From contig JADGEH010000008.1 in assembly GCA_016744475.1 (NCBI GenBank), positions 16,715 through 80,714 of the forward strand: 64,000 bases of DNA. The letters run 5' to 3'. Positions within the stretch are counted from its first letter, which is position 1. Each line of letters starts with the position of its first letter. Source of the stretch: Thiotrichales bacterium (GTDB taxonomy: Bacteria; Pseudomonadota; Gammaproteobacteria; Beggiatoales; Beggiatoaceae). This document shows positions 16,843 to 24,833 of the stretch, piece after piece. The notes under the pieces are model-generated. The model was not told where the DNA came from. It searched no databases and saw nothing but the letters and a program-made list of their open reading frames with translations. A program made the position numbers and the translations under genes.

Positions 16843-19590
16843 ATGCACCTCTCACGCCCTGTTTTATTGTTATGTTTGTTCAGTTTCAGCCCATTGAGCT
16901 TTGCCGATTGTTCACAGCGCTATCAAGCTGCGCTTAAGGCGGGCTCGCAAGCCACTCAAAAGCTTCAACAATTACTCACAGATTGCCCGACTTTAAGCGG
17001 TGAAGCGCATTTTAGTTTAGGCCGCATTGCGCATAAAAAAAGGCAGTTAGAACAAGCTCAAGCGCATTATCAACAATCGGTGGAAAGCTTTAAGGCGCAG
17101 GGCAAAAAACCGGATGTTGCACTGAAATTAGCCGATTCTTTACAGAAACTCGGCGATTTAGCCCGTATCTCTGGCGAATATGCGCAGGCTGAACCGCTGT
17201 ATTTAGAGGCTCTGGCCTTGCGTCAGCAACAAGCGGATAGCGCCCCGTTGCAAGTCGCCAGCAGCTTGAATGATTTGGGTTTGCTGTATGACCGCCAAGG
17301 TCTTTATGAAAAAGCGGAGACTTCACTGAAACGCGCTTTGGCATTGAAGCAAGAGCATTTGCCCGCTGAGCATTACCATTTAAGCACCAGCTTGAATAAT
17401 CTGGCCTTGGTGTATACCCACGCGGGGCGTTATGCCGAAGCGGAGCCTTTGTATCAACAAGCCTTGCAGATTCGAGAAAAGACTTTAGCCGCTGATGATC
17501 CGCGCTTAACTCGCAGTCTGCATAATTTGGCGCTGCTGTATAAGCAACTGGGCGATCAGGCAAAAGCTGAAAAACTGTATGAACGCACGTTGGCAATACG
17601 CGAAAGCACCTTGGGGGCGGATCATCCTGATGTGGCGAACACGCTGCACCAACTGGCTTTGTTGGCGCATGAGCAAGGGCAATTAGACAAGGCTGAGTCG
17701 CTTTATTTACGCGCATTGGACATTAAGCGCCGTGCCTTTGGTGAAGAGCATCCTGGTTTAGCGGCTTCTTTAACCGGGTTGGCGGCTTTGTACCGCAGCC
17801 AGGGACAGACTGCGCGGGCGGAGGCTTTGCATCAACATGCGGTGTCCATCCGTGCGCAAACACTGGGCATACAACATCCTGATTATGCGAAAAGTTTGAC
17901 TAATTTGGCTTTTCTTTATACGCAAGCGAAAGATTTCGCGCACGCTGAGCACTTGTATTTACGCGCATGGTATGCGGTGTCGGCACGTCATGCGCCGGAA
18001 ACGCTGTGGTTTGTACAGCATAGTTTAAGTAATGCTTTGCTACGCCAGGGGGCTGAACGAGCGGCAATATTTTTTGCTAAACAAGCGGTTAATACACTGC
18101 AAGGCTTGAGGCTGAATGTGCATGATTTGCCGGAACATTTGCGTCAGTATTTTTTGCAAGATAAAGCCCCTGTGTATGAGCGATTGGCGGATACTTTGTT
18201 GAATCAAGGACGTTTATTGGAAGCCCAACAGATTTTAACGATGCTACGTGAGGAGCAATATTTTGATTTTATTGAGCGCGATAATGCCGCCGATATACGC
18301 AGCACGCAGGCGGATTTTAATCCGCAGGAAGTGACTTGGGAGGTTGAGCAAGACATTTGGCAAGAGACGTTGGATAACAGCTATGCAGCATGGCAGGCGC
18401 ATCCGCAGGATACTCAAACCAGCGGGGCTTGGCAGCATGATTTAGACGGCTTTTTCGGCTGGTTACAAGCCATGAAAACCGCTCAAGCTGAACCCAAAGC
18501 GGATGCTGAAACACCGCGTCCAGAAGCGCTGCAAGCTTTTTTAAGTCAATTGGGGACAGGCACGGTGTTGTTACAATTTCTCAGTTCAGAACAACAAGTG
18601 AGAATGATTTTAACCAGTGCGGAACAACAAGTGAGCTATAAGGTGGCGCTGTCTCGCACTGAATTGAACCGTCAATTGTTGGATTTTCATGCGGTGTTGC
18701 AAGACCCCACACAAGATACTCGTGAATTAGGACAGGCTTTGTATCAAGCCTTGTTTGCGCCCTTAGCCTCAGCCCTGCAAGCGGCTCAAGCGCAGGTCAT
18801 TTTATTGGCACCGGATGGGCCTTTGCATTACATCCCGCTGGCGGCGCTGCATGATGGTGAGCAGTATTTGGCTGAGCGTTACGCGCTGGTGCGCTACACC
18901 GCTGCGGTGCGTGACAGCTTATTGGTCAAGCCACAAGCACAATGGCGTGCAGTGGGTTTAGGCTTAAGCCAAGCGATGGGGGATTTTAATCCGCTGCCTA
19001 CGGTTGAGCGCGAATTGGATGGCATTATCAAGCAAGCAAAGAATGATGCGCAGGGCATTCTTGATGGGCATATCTATCTCAATCAGGACTTTAATCAGGA
19101 TAACTTGAAAGCAGTATTGGCACAGGATTGGTCGGTGCTGCACATTGCCAGCCATTTTGTGTTTAAACCCGGTACCGAACAGGCTTCATTTTTATTATTG
19201 GGTAATGGTGAGCATTTAAGTCTGGCTCAGGTGCGGGCGGATTATCGCTTTGATCATCTGGATTTGGTCACACTATCGGCGTGTGACACCGCTGTGGGTG
19301 CCAGTGGTGGGCAGGAAATTGAGGGCTTTGGGGCTTTAGCACAGCAGCAAGGTGCAAAGGGTGTATTAGCGACTTTGTGGCCGGTGAATGATGATAGTAC
19401 GGGTATGTTAATGCAGCAGTTTTATCGTTCTCGCGTGGAGCAACACCTCACGAAAGCCGCCGCCTTGCAAGCGGCACAAAAGGCTTTTATTCACGCGGGG
19501 GATAGCATTGAGGGGCAAGCAGCATTGCCGTATTTTTATCAGCACCCTTATTATTGGGCGGCCTTTATTTTGATGGGTAATCCTTTGTAA
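16843..19590 (+). CDS. Exported TPR-CHAT protein (caspase-like protease fold)
   Basis: 915 aa from the ATG at 16843. Residues 1-23 are a signal peptide (LLLCLFSFSPLSFA then DC). The in-frame extension upstream to 16768 lies in a repeat element and was rejected. Residues ~30-430 hold roughly eight TPR units of the 42-residue Kinesin-light-chain type (ADDPRLTRSLHNLALLYKQL and similar). The C-terminal ~300 residues are a CHAT domain with the likely catalytic pair His in LHIASHFVF and Cys in LVTLSACDTAVG, followed by GFGALAQQQGAKGVLATLWP. Both residues are intact. It is divergent from DUF928. The presumed role is protein-protein sensing by the TPRs coupled to proteolysis outside the inner membrane. 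The substrate is unknown. Confidence 0.88.
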   Translation: MHLSRPVLLLCLFSFSPLSFADCSQRYQAALKAGSQATQKLQQLLTDCPTLSGEAHFSLGRIAHKKRQLEQAQAHYQQSVESFKAQGKKPDVALKLADSLQKLGDLARISGEYAQAEPLYLEALALRQQQADSAPLQVASSLNDLGLLYDRQGLYEKAETSLKRALALKQEHLPAEHYHLSTSLNNLALVYTHAGRYAEAEPLYQQALQIREKTLAADDPRLTRSLHNLALLYKQLGDQAKAEKLYERTLAIRESTLGADHPDVANTLHQLALLAHEQGQLDKAESLYLRALDIKRRAFGEEHPGLAASLTGLAALYRSQGQTARAEALHQHAVSIRAQTLGIQHPDYAKSLTNLAFLYTQAKDFAHAEHLYLRAWYAVSARHAPETLWFVQHSLSNALLRQGAERAAIFFAKQAVNTLQGLRLNVHDLPEHLRQYFLQDKAPVYERLADTLLNQGRLLEAQQILTMLREEQYFDFIERDNAADIRSTQADFNPQEVTWEVEQDIWQETLDNSYAAWQAHPQDTQTSGAWQHDLDGFFGWLQAMKTAQAEPKADAETPRPEALQAFLSQLGTGTVLLQFLSSEQQVRMILTSAEQQVSYKVALSRTELNRQLLDFHAVLQDPTQDTRELGQALYQALFAPLASALQAAQAQVILLAPDGPLHYIPLAALHDGEQYLAERYALVRYTAAVRDSLLVKPQAQWRAVGLGLSQAMGDFNPLPTVERELDGIIKQAKNDAQGILDGHIYLNQDFNQDNLKAVLAQDWSVLHIASHFVFKPGTEQASFLLLGNGEHLSLAQVRADYRFDHLDLVTLSACDTAVGASGGQEIEGFGALAQQQGAKGVLATLWPVNDDSTGMLMQQFYRSRVEQHLTKAAALQAAQKAFIHAGDSIEGQAALPYFYQHPYYWAAFILMGNPL

Positions 19591-19596
19591 ACAAGT

Positions 19597-20157
19597 CTAT
19601 TGCACGGTTAAGGACGGTGCGGCGGGCAAAGGGTGTGCATCTTCATACAAAGTCACCACACCCACTTTCAAATATTCAACCAGTTGCATGTAGGCTTTTT
19701 CGTTTTCTTCATCGTCAGGCAATTGCGCATCTAATTGAGAAAACTTTAAAATATCTTGAATGAATTCCTGGCTGTCTTTGGGTAAGGCTTCGGTGCGTTT
19801 TTGATTTAAACCGCCTGAAGTAGTCCCTAAAATAAAACCATCACACCATTGCTTTAAGCCGTTTAAGCGTTGTTCTAAAGCCACTTCATCGCTGGGCAGT
19901 AATAATACAAATTGAAAATCACTGCTGTTCAATTGATCGCGGTAATAATCTTGTAATTTAATCAATACTTTTTGTGTTTGTTGTGCCAGCACATCCCCGG
20001 TTTCTATCGGGGGTAAGACTTGTGATAACCAAGCCGTGCTCTTTGAATCGGCACTGACACATAAAAATCCGCATAAAACGCCGTGTGCTTCGGTCGCATG
20101 AATCTCGGATTCTGCACGTTGCAGAGTGGTTTCGATAGCGTCGTACAAATTAGCCAC
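19597..20157 (-). CDS. ygfB: YgfB/UPF0149 family protein
   Basis: 186-aa cytoplasmic all-alpha protein. HATEAHGVLCGFLCV near the N-terminus, LKQWCDGFILG in the middle and the acidic C-terminal segment ending in EYLKVGVVTLYED are hallmarks of the UPF0149 family. Its biochemical function is not established. It overlaps the 3' end of tyrA by 8 bp and is therefore coupled to it. Its own end lies only 6 bp from the end of the convergent CHAT gene. Confidence 0.9.
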   Translation of the reverse strand: MANLYDAIETTLQRAESEIHATEAHGVLCGFLCVSADSKSTAWLSQVLPPIETGDVLAQQTQKVLIKLQDYYRDQLNSSDFQFVLLLPSDEVALEQRLNGLKQWCDGFILGTTSGGLNQKRTEALPKDSQEFIQDILKFSQLDAQLPDDEENEKAYMQLVEYLKVGVVTLYEDAHPLPAAPSLTVQ

Positions 20158-21019
20158 TAAATTCGTCCCTTTTTTGTTTAGCGCGAGTAAATAAGTCTTC
20201 CAAACTTTGGCTGTCAGCGTGGCGAATCATGTCGCTGACTTGCTGTAAATCCCGTGCAAAAATATCTAATACCTGCACTAAAGCGTCTTGATTCGCCAGA
20301 CAGATGTCATGCCACATGCGCGGGTGACTGGAAGCGATACGGGTAAAATCTCGAAATCCTCCTGCTGCAAAGCGGAAAATTTCTCGGCGATCTTCCATTT
20401 GCGCCAAAGTATCCACCAAGGTGTAAGCCAATACATGTGGTAAATGACTGGTGGCTGCGAGCACTTCATCATGGTGCATCACCTCCATTTCTACGACTTC
20501 CGCCCCGGTGATATTCCACATCTTTTGGATAAGTTGATGCGCCTGATCGTCGGTTTCAGGTAATGGCGTGAGAATGACGCGGCGGTTTTGAAATAATTCG
20601 GCAAAAGAGGCTGTTACCCCATTTTGTTCTGAACCCGCAATGGGATGTCCAGGCACAAAACGAGGTAAGTGCTCGCCCAAATGTGCTCTGGCTTGTGCCG
20701 CGACGCTGGCCTTTGTGCTGCCCACATCCGTGATCAGCGTATTTTCGATTAATACCGGATAAATGCGTTGAAAAGCATCTGCCATCACGCCCAGCGGTGT
20801 CGCCAACACAATCACATCAGCGTCTTTTGCCGCACACGACATATCGGTGTGGTAACTGTCGATAACTCCTAATTTTTGAGCGGTTTTGAGGTGCTCTATA
20901 TTGCGTCCGCAACCCACGACATGGGCACATTCTCCCGCCGCTTTTAAGGCGCGAGCCAGTGAGCCGCCGATAAGGCCTACACCGATAATGCAAAGTTTAT
21001 TGATTAACATGAACTTCAT
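20150..21019 (-). CDS. tyrA: Prephenate dehydrogenase
   Basis: 289-aa enzyme converting prephenate to 4-hydroxyphenylpyruvate with NAD(P)+ in tyrosine synthesis. The Rossmann motif CIIGVGLIGGSLARALK opens the protein. VLATPLGVM, TDVGSTKASV, FVPGHPIAGSEQNG (substrate His) and ATSHLPHVLAY follow. No chorismate mutase or ACT domain is fused. The ATG at 21010 is an equally likely start. Coupled to ygfB downstream. Confidence 0.92.
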   Translation of the reverse strand: MKFMLINKLCIIGVGLIGGSLARALKAAGECAHVVGCGRNIEHLKTAQKLGVIDSYHTDMSCAAKDADVIVLATPLGVMADAFQRIYPVLIENTLITDVGSTKASVAAQARAHLGEHLPRFVPGHPIAGSEQNGVTASFAELFQNRRVILTPLPETDDQAHQLIQKMWNITGAEVVEMEVMHHDEVLAATSHLPHVLAYTLVDTLAQMEDRREIFRFAAGGFRDFTRIASSHPRMWHDICLANQDALVQVLDIFARDLQQVSDMIRHADSQSLEDLFTRAKQKRDEFSG

Positions 21020-21049
21020 ACCTGATGTTATGCAAAGACGATAGCGGCT

Positions 21050-21574
21050 TTATCCACTGTGTTTAAGAGTGCCTAATGCTTGTTCGTAAGCGAGTTTGAT
21101 GTCTTCATGAAATACGACAAAATACACGGCTGTAATGCCTGTATGTGTTGCACAGACATCATGGCATTGTTGCACAGCAATATGGCTGGCAGGAATGATG
21201 GGATAACCATACACGCCGCAACTAATGGCGGGAAAAGCGATGGTTTTGCATTGATATTCGAGTGCCAGTTGTAAGCTATTTTGATAACAAGCGGCTAGTA
21301 ACTCGGCTTCTCCAGCGTGCCCGCCTTGCCAAACGGGGCCTACGGTATGGATGACGTGACGTGCAGGTAATTGATAGCCCGAAGTGATTTTCGCTTGCCC
21401 GGTCAGGCAACCTCGCAGTGGAATGCAGGCTTGTTGCAATTGAGGGCCTGCTGCTTGATGAATGGCACCATCAACGCCACCACCGCCTAGCAGGGAATTA
21501 TTGGCGGCATTGACAATCGCATCGACTTTTAAGGTGGTAATATCGGTATGGAGTAGTTTTAATAGGGTGGACAT
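21050..21574 (-). CDS. Macrodomain protein, O-acetyl-ADP-ribose deacetylase type
   Basis: 174 aa from the ATG at 21574, chosen over 21595 because TTAAGAG lies about 8 bases upstream. It is a stand-alone macrodomain of the YmdB type, expected to hydrolyse O-acetyl-ADP-ribose or ADP-ribosyl groups. The signatures DAIVNAANNSLLGGGGVDGA and HVIHTVGPVWQGG, and AFPAISCGVYGYP form the ADP-ribose pocket. It lies 30 bp after the tyrA start on the same strand, so the two could share a transcript. Confidence 0.92.
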   Translation of the reverse strand: MSTLLKLLHTDITTLKVDAIVNAANNSLLGGGGVDGAIHQAAGPQLQQACIPLRGCLTGQAKITSGYQLPARHVIHTVGPVWQGGHAGEAELLAACYQNSLQLALEYQCKTIAFPAISCGVYGYPIIPASHIAVQQCHDVCATHTGITAVYFVVFHEDIKLAYEQALGTLKHSG

Positions 21575-21613
21575 AAATTCAACTCTTAATGCCACAAGAT
21601 GTGGTCGAGATCA

Positions 21614-21672
21614 AGGAATGAGAATTCAATGACTCCAGCGTCTAGCGGCGCTTTTATTAAATTCTCATTCCT
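21614..21672. repeat. 59-bp element with 13-bp perfect inverted ends
   Basis: AGGAATGAGAATT and AATTCTCATTCCT bound 33 bp in the divergent region between the macrodomain gene and the FAD oxidoreductase. It could be a small insertion or an operator-like hairpin. No second copy was noticed in the window. Confidence 0.4.
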
Positions 21673-21705
21673 AAGTAACAAAATGACAAGAAAGGACATC
21701 AGCCA

Positions 21706-22974
21706 ATGACACAAAATAACACAGCCCTTGAGGTTTCTTCCAATGAAAAAATGAAACAACCATTATATGACATGGTGATTGTGGGGGGGGGGATTAGCGG
21801 CTTAAGCATGGCACATTTTTGTGCTAAACAGGGCTGGTCGGTGTTGTTATTAGAATCTTCTGAGCACTTAGGAGGGGCATTACATTCGCAGCATTTTAAC
21901 GCACCCGCACAGGATTTTTGGGTCGAATTGGGGGCTCATTCTTGTTTTAATTCTTATCAACATTTAATTGGTATTTTGGAAGATTTAGAATTATTAGAAC
22001 ATATACAAAAAAAGCAGACATCTAAGTTTCGTTTATGGCGGCAGGGTGAATTGTTATCTATTCCTTCACAATTGAGTATTTTGCCTTTATTACTGACTTT
22101 ACCTAAATTGTTTTTTGCAAAGAAAACCCAACGCACGGTCATCGATTATTACACCGGCTTGTTTGGAAAAGATAATTATCAAAACTTATTTAAACATGCT
22201 TTCAATGCGGTCATTTGTCAGCCTGCTGATAGATTTCCGGCTGAACTTTTATTTAGAAAAAAACAACGGCGTAAAGAGGTATTAAAGAGCTTTACCTTTA
22301 AGAACGGGCTGCAAACGATAACAACAGCAATGAGTGAACAAGCGGGCATTGACATCAAGACGGGCGTTGAAGTGTTAGATGTGAATTTTTCTAAACCTTA
22401 CTTTGAAATAAAGACGAATCAAAGTGCACCGGATGTCTCTTTTCGCAGTCGTTATTTAACAGTGGCTACCTCGGTTAATCAAGCTTGCACTATGTTGAAA
22501 CATATCGTTCCTCAAGCCGCCGCTTTATTGAATACAATGCAAGTGGTCAAGGTAGAATCAGTGGGGGTATTGGTAGAAAAATCAGCCCTCGATTTAGAGC
22601 AACTAGCAGGGATTATTGCTCCAGATAATGCTTTTTATTCTTTAGTCTCAAGGGACACTGTAGAGCATGATACTTATCGAGGTTTTACCGTTCATTTTAA
22701 ACCGCAAGGCATGTCTAAATTAGACAAAAGCCAGAAAATATGCGAGGTATTGGGCGTTCATCCGCAAGCCATTATGCAATGGACTGAAAAAACCAACTAT
22801 TTACCCGCGCTACGCCTAGAACATCAGGAAAAATTACAACAACTTGATGAGGATTTAAAAGATTTACCATTAGCAATGACTGGCAATTATTTTAATGGCG
22901 TGTCGATTGAAGACTGTATCACTCGTTCAGCAGTAGAATTTCAACGCTTGTGTGAATTAGATTCAGTGGCGTAA
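21706..22974 (+). CDS. FAD-dependent amine-oxidase/protoporphyrinogen-oxidase-like protein
   Basis: 422-aa flavoprotein. The FAD-binding motif is MVIVGGGISGLSMAHFCAKQ near residue 24, followed by LESSEHLGGALHSQ. The C-terminus has MTGNYFNGVSIEDCI, which in HemY-type oxidases closes the flavin site. The middle part (AFNAVICQPADRFPAELLF and TFKNGLQTI) also resembles HemY. It could be a heme-pathway oxidase, but substrate is not provable and no hem genes are adjacent. The Gly-Gly-Gly of the FAD motif is coded by a run of ten G, a likely slippage site. A bidirectional terminator follows. Confidence 0.75.
   Translation: MTQNNTALEVSSNEKMKQPLYDMVIVGGGISGLSMAHFCAKQGWSVLLLESSEHLGGALHSQHFNAPAQDFWVELGAHSCFNSYQHLIGILEDLELLEHIQKKQTSKFRLWRQGELLSIPSQLSILPLLLTLPKLFFAKKTQRTVIDYYTGLFGKDNYQNLFKHAFNAVICQPADRFPAELLFRKKQRRKEVLKSFTFKNGLQTITTAMSEQAGIDIKTGVEVLDVNFSKPYFEIKTNQSAPDVSFRSRYLTVATSVNQACTMLKHIVPQAAALLNTMQVVKVESVGVLVEKSALDLEQLAGIIAPDNAFYSLVSRDTVEHDTYRGFTVHFKPQGMSKLDKSQKICEVLGVHPQAIMQWTEKTNYLPALRLEHQEKLQQLDEDLKDLPLAMTGNYFNGVSIEDCITRSAVEFQRLCELDSVA
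21783..21792 (+). repeat. Ten-G homopolymer inside the FAD-binding motif codons
   Basis: GTG is followed by ten consecutive G, coding Val-Gly-Gly-Gly of the dinucleotide-binding loop. Gain or loss of one base would frameshift the gene after about 29 codons. Other Gly codons were available, so the tract is notable. Confidence 0.8.
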
Positions 22975-23003
22975 TGATGGAGTGATGCCTATTTTGTAGG
23001 CAT

Positions 23004-23033
23004 AAAAAAACAGGCACCGAAGTGCCTGTTTTT
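23004..23033. terminator. Bidirectional intrinsic terminator
   Basis: CAGGCAC-CGAA-GTGCCTG is flanked by seven A on the left and five T on the right. It therefore serves both the FAD oxidoreductase (plus) and the convergent exported-protein gene (minus). Confidence 0.85.
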
Positions 23034-23060
23034 CTAATGACTAATTAACAATTCCTAGAC

Positions 23061-24602
23061 TTATTGGAATTGAGAGAAGCCATTACCATCTTGAGTCGTT
23101 GCATAAGTACGTACTTGAACACCCGTTGAAGTGCCTGTTGAACCAAATTCAGCATCCACTACTAAGCGTACTTTATTAGCTTTACTAGGGATAACATTTG
23201 CAGGTGTAATGTTGTCATTGACTGCATCCAAGAAAGTAACTCCAGTCTTATCAAGAATGGTTTGGCTAGTAAACAGACCTGTAGAATTGCCCGCAGGTAA
23301 GTCAAATTCAAAGACATTAGGTCCTTTTTCGCCTTTATCGTTATAAGCAGTGATCCGTACTTTACCATCAGTATTGGATGGATTAGTGACACGAATAAAT
23401 TGCCCATATGCAGAAGTAGGATTCAGAATCATTGGAATGCTGGCGCTAGAACCGCCTTTTTTCAGACCACCACAAGTAGCATCAATATTACCAACATTGT
23501 AATCAGGTGCAGCACCAGGACGATATTGAGCCGTCAATGTGCCATCAACGCCTGTCATTTCAACTAAAGGTGTTGTTTGGTCAGGTTGATAGCAAACAAA
23601 TACAGAACTACCACCACCCGGTGCATTATTGTTAAAGTTGAAAGTAGCGGTTTGGAAGTCATCAGCCACAGTAGCAGGCGCAGTAGTCATCACTGTGCTA
23701 CAAAGTGAAGTAGTAGACAAGAAGACTTTCTCCGCATCCAGCTCACCATTGGCATCTTTAGCCGCGCTGAAATCACCTGTTACCACCAATTGGCTACCAT
23801 CAGTAGCAGAAGATAAAATAACAGTAGGGCCACCTGCAGCAGTCGCAGCTGCCGTCAAGCTACCAGAGTTATCAAACTTAGGGTCAGTATCAAAGCTAAC
23901 ATCTAGTTCACACAATGCTGCAATTTGATTAGTGCCTTCTAAAGTCGCGCTACCTGCTGCTACATCAATGGTGGATACGGATGGTGCACCAGGCTTGCCA
24001 TCTTGCAGGACAGGTGAAAATTTCAGGTAGGTTTTCTTAACGGTGCCACCAAAAATATTGTTATTAGAAAAACCTTCAGCACTACTGACATCATCATATA
24101 AACGATAAGTCAGATCAACACTGGCAGCACTGTCTAATTTCAAGACTGGGCTATTTAAAGTGAACGTATCAGTTGCAGTCACACCACTGGCTTCAGGAAT
24201 ACTGAAGACAGTCGCTTGATTGGTGCCTGTTAGTAGGTTATTAGGATTAGTAGTATCCTGACTGGCATAAAAACCACTAATCGTTTGAGGACTAGAAGTA
24301 CAACCTGATGCAGTAGTCTGACAGCTATAAGTCAGTGTTGGCGTAGCCAGAGAAGCCGCATTAAATTCCAGACCTTGATCCAGTACGAACAATACCGCAT
24401 AAGCACCAGAGCCTAAAGTACGTCCCGCGTTGACTTGAGCACTATCCATAGTGAAAGCAGAACCGGTATCTACAGCAATTTCTGAAGCGTAAGTGACAGG
24501 GGTTGCAGCTGGATCCGCGCTCATATCAAAAACAGCATAAGCGGAACTAGAGCCTAAAGCAGCCACAACTGCGGTGGCTAATAATTTTTTGTTAAATTTC
24601 AT
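23061..24602 (-). CDS. Exported protein of unknown function, possibly surface-layer or envelope
   Basis: 513 aa from the ATG at 24602, preceded by GGAG 9 bases upstream. A longer frame back to 24680 is rejected because it lacks a ribosome-binding site. A classical signal peptide (KKLLATAVVAALGSSSAYA) is followed by an Ala/Thr/Ser/Gly-rich mature protein with few charges and several cysteines (YSCQTTASGC, FVCYQPD, ATCGGLKKGG). No PEP-CTERM, LPXTG or autotransporter signature is seen. The C-terminal ~110 residues (QFIRVTNPSNTDGKVRITAY onward) look like a beta-sandwich. It resembles abundant envelope or S-layer-like proteins. The function is not recognised. Confidence 0.65.
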   Translation of the reverse strand: MKFNKKLLATAVVAALGSSSAYAVFDMSADPAATPVTYASEIAVDTGSAFTMDSAQVNAGRTLGSGAYAVLFVLDQGLEFNAASLATPTLTYSCQTTASGCTSSPQTISGFYASQDTTNPNNLLTGTNQATVFSIPEASGVTATDTFTLNSPVLKLDSAASVDLTYRLYDDVSSAEGFSNNNIFGGTVKKTYLKFSPVLQDGKPGAPSVSTIDVAAGSATLEGTNQIAALCELDVSFDTDPKFDNSGSLTAAATAAGGPTVILSSATDGSQLVVTGDFSAAKDANGELDAEKVFLSTTSLCSTVMTTAPATVADDFQTATFNFNNNAPGGGSSVFVCYQPDQTTPLVEMTGVDGTLTAQYRPGAAPDYNVGNIDATCGGLKKGGSSASIPMILNPTSAYGQFIRVTNPSNTDGKVRITAYNDKGEKGPNVFEFDLPAGNSTGLFTSQTILDKTGVTFLDAVNDNITPANVIPSKANKVRLVVDAEFGSTGTSTGVQVRTYATTQDGNGFSQFQ

Positions 24603-24833
24603 CGTGTTAATCTCCGTGAGATAAGGTTTGACTAGAAGCCTTTGTTTTAACATAAAAGCTGAAATAGTATAACAACACACTTGCGCTTGGAATAGTCATT
24701 CAAGCCATTTTAGAGCCATTATTATTCCTGAAGTGCTTGAGTTGGAAGTATATCATGCTTGATATTATCCCCCAAGGTACCAGGATTAAAGGTTTGAGCA
24801 AGCGGACAAATGGGATAAGCCAAAAAGGCTTTG

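Noticed and set aside
17090..17716. 208-aa antisense frame in the CHAT gene
   Set aside because: It is a shadow of the TPR repeats with no start signal and no recognisable domain.
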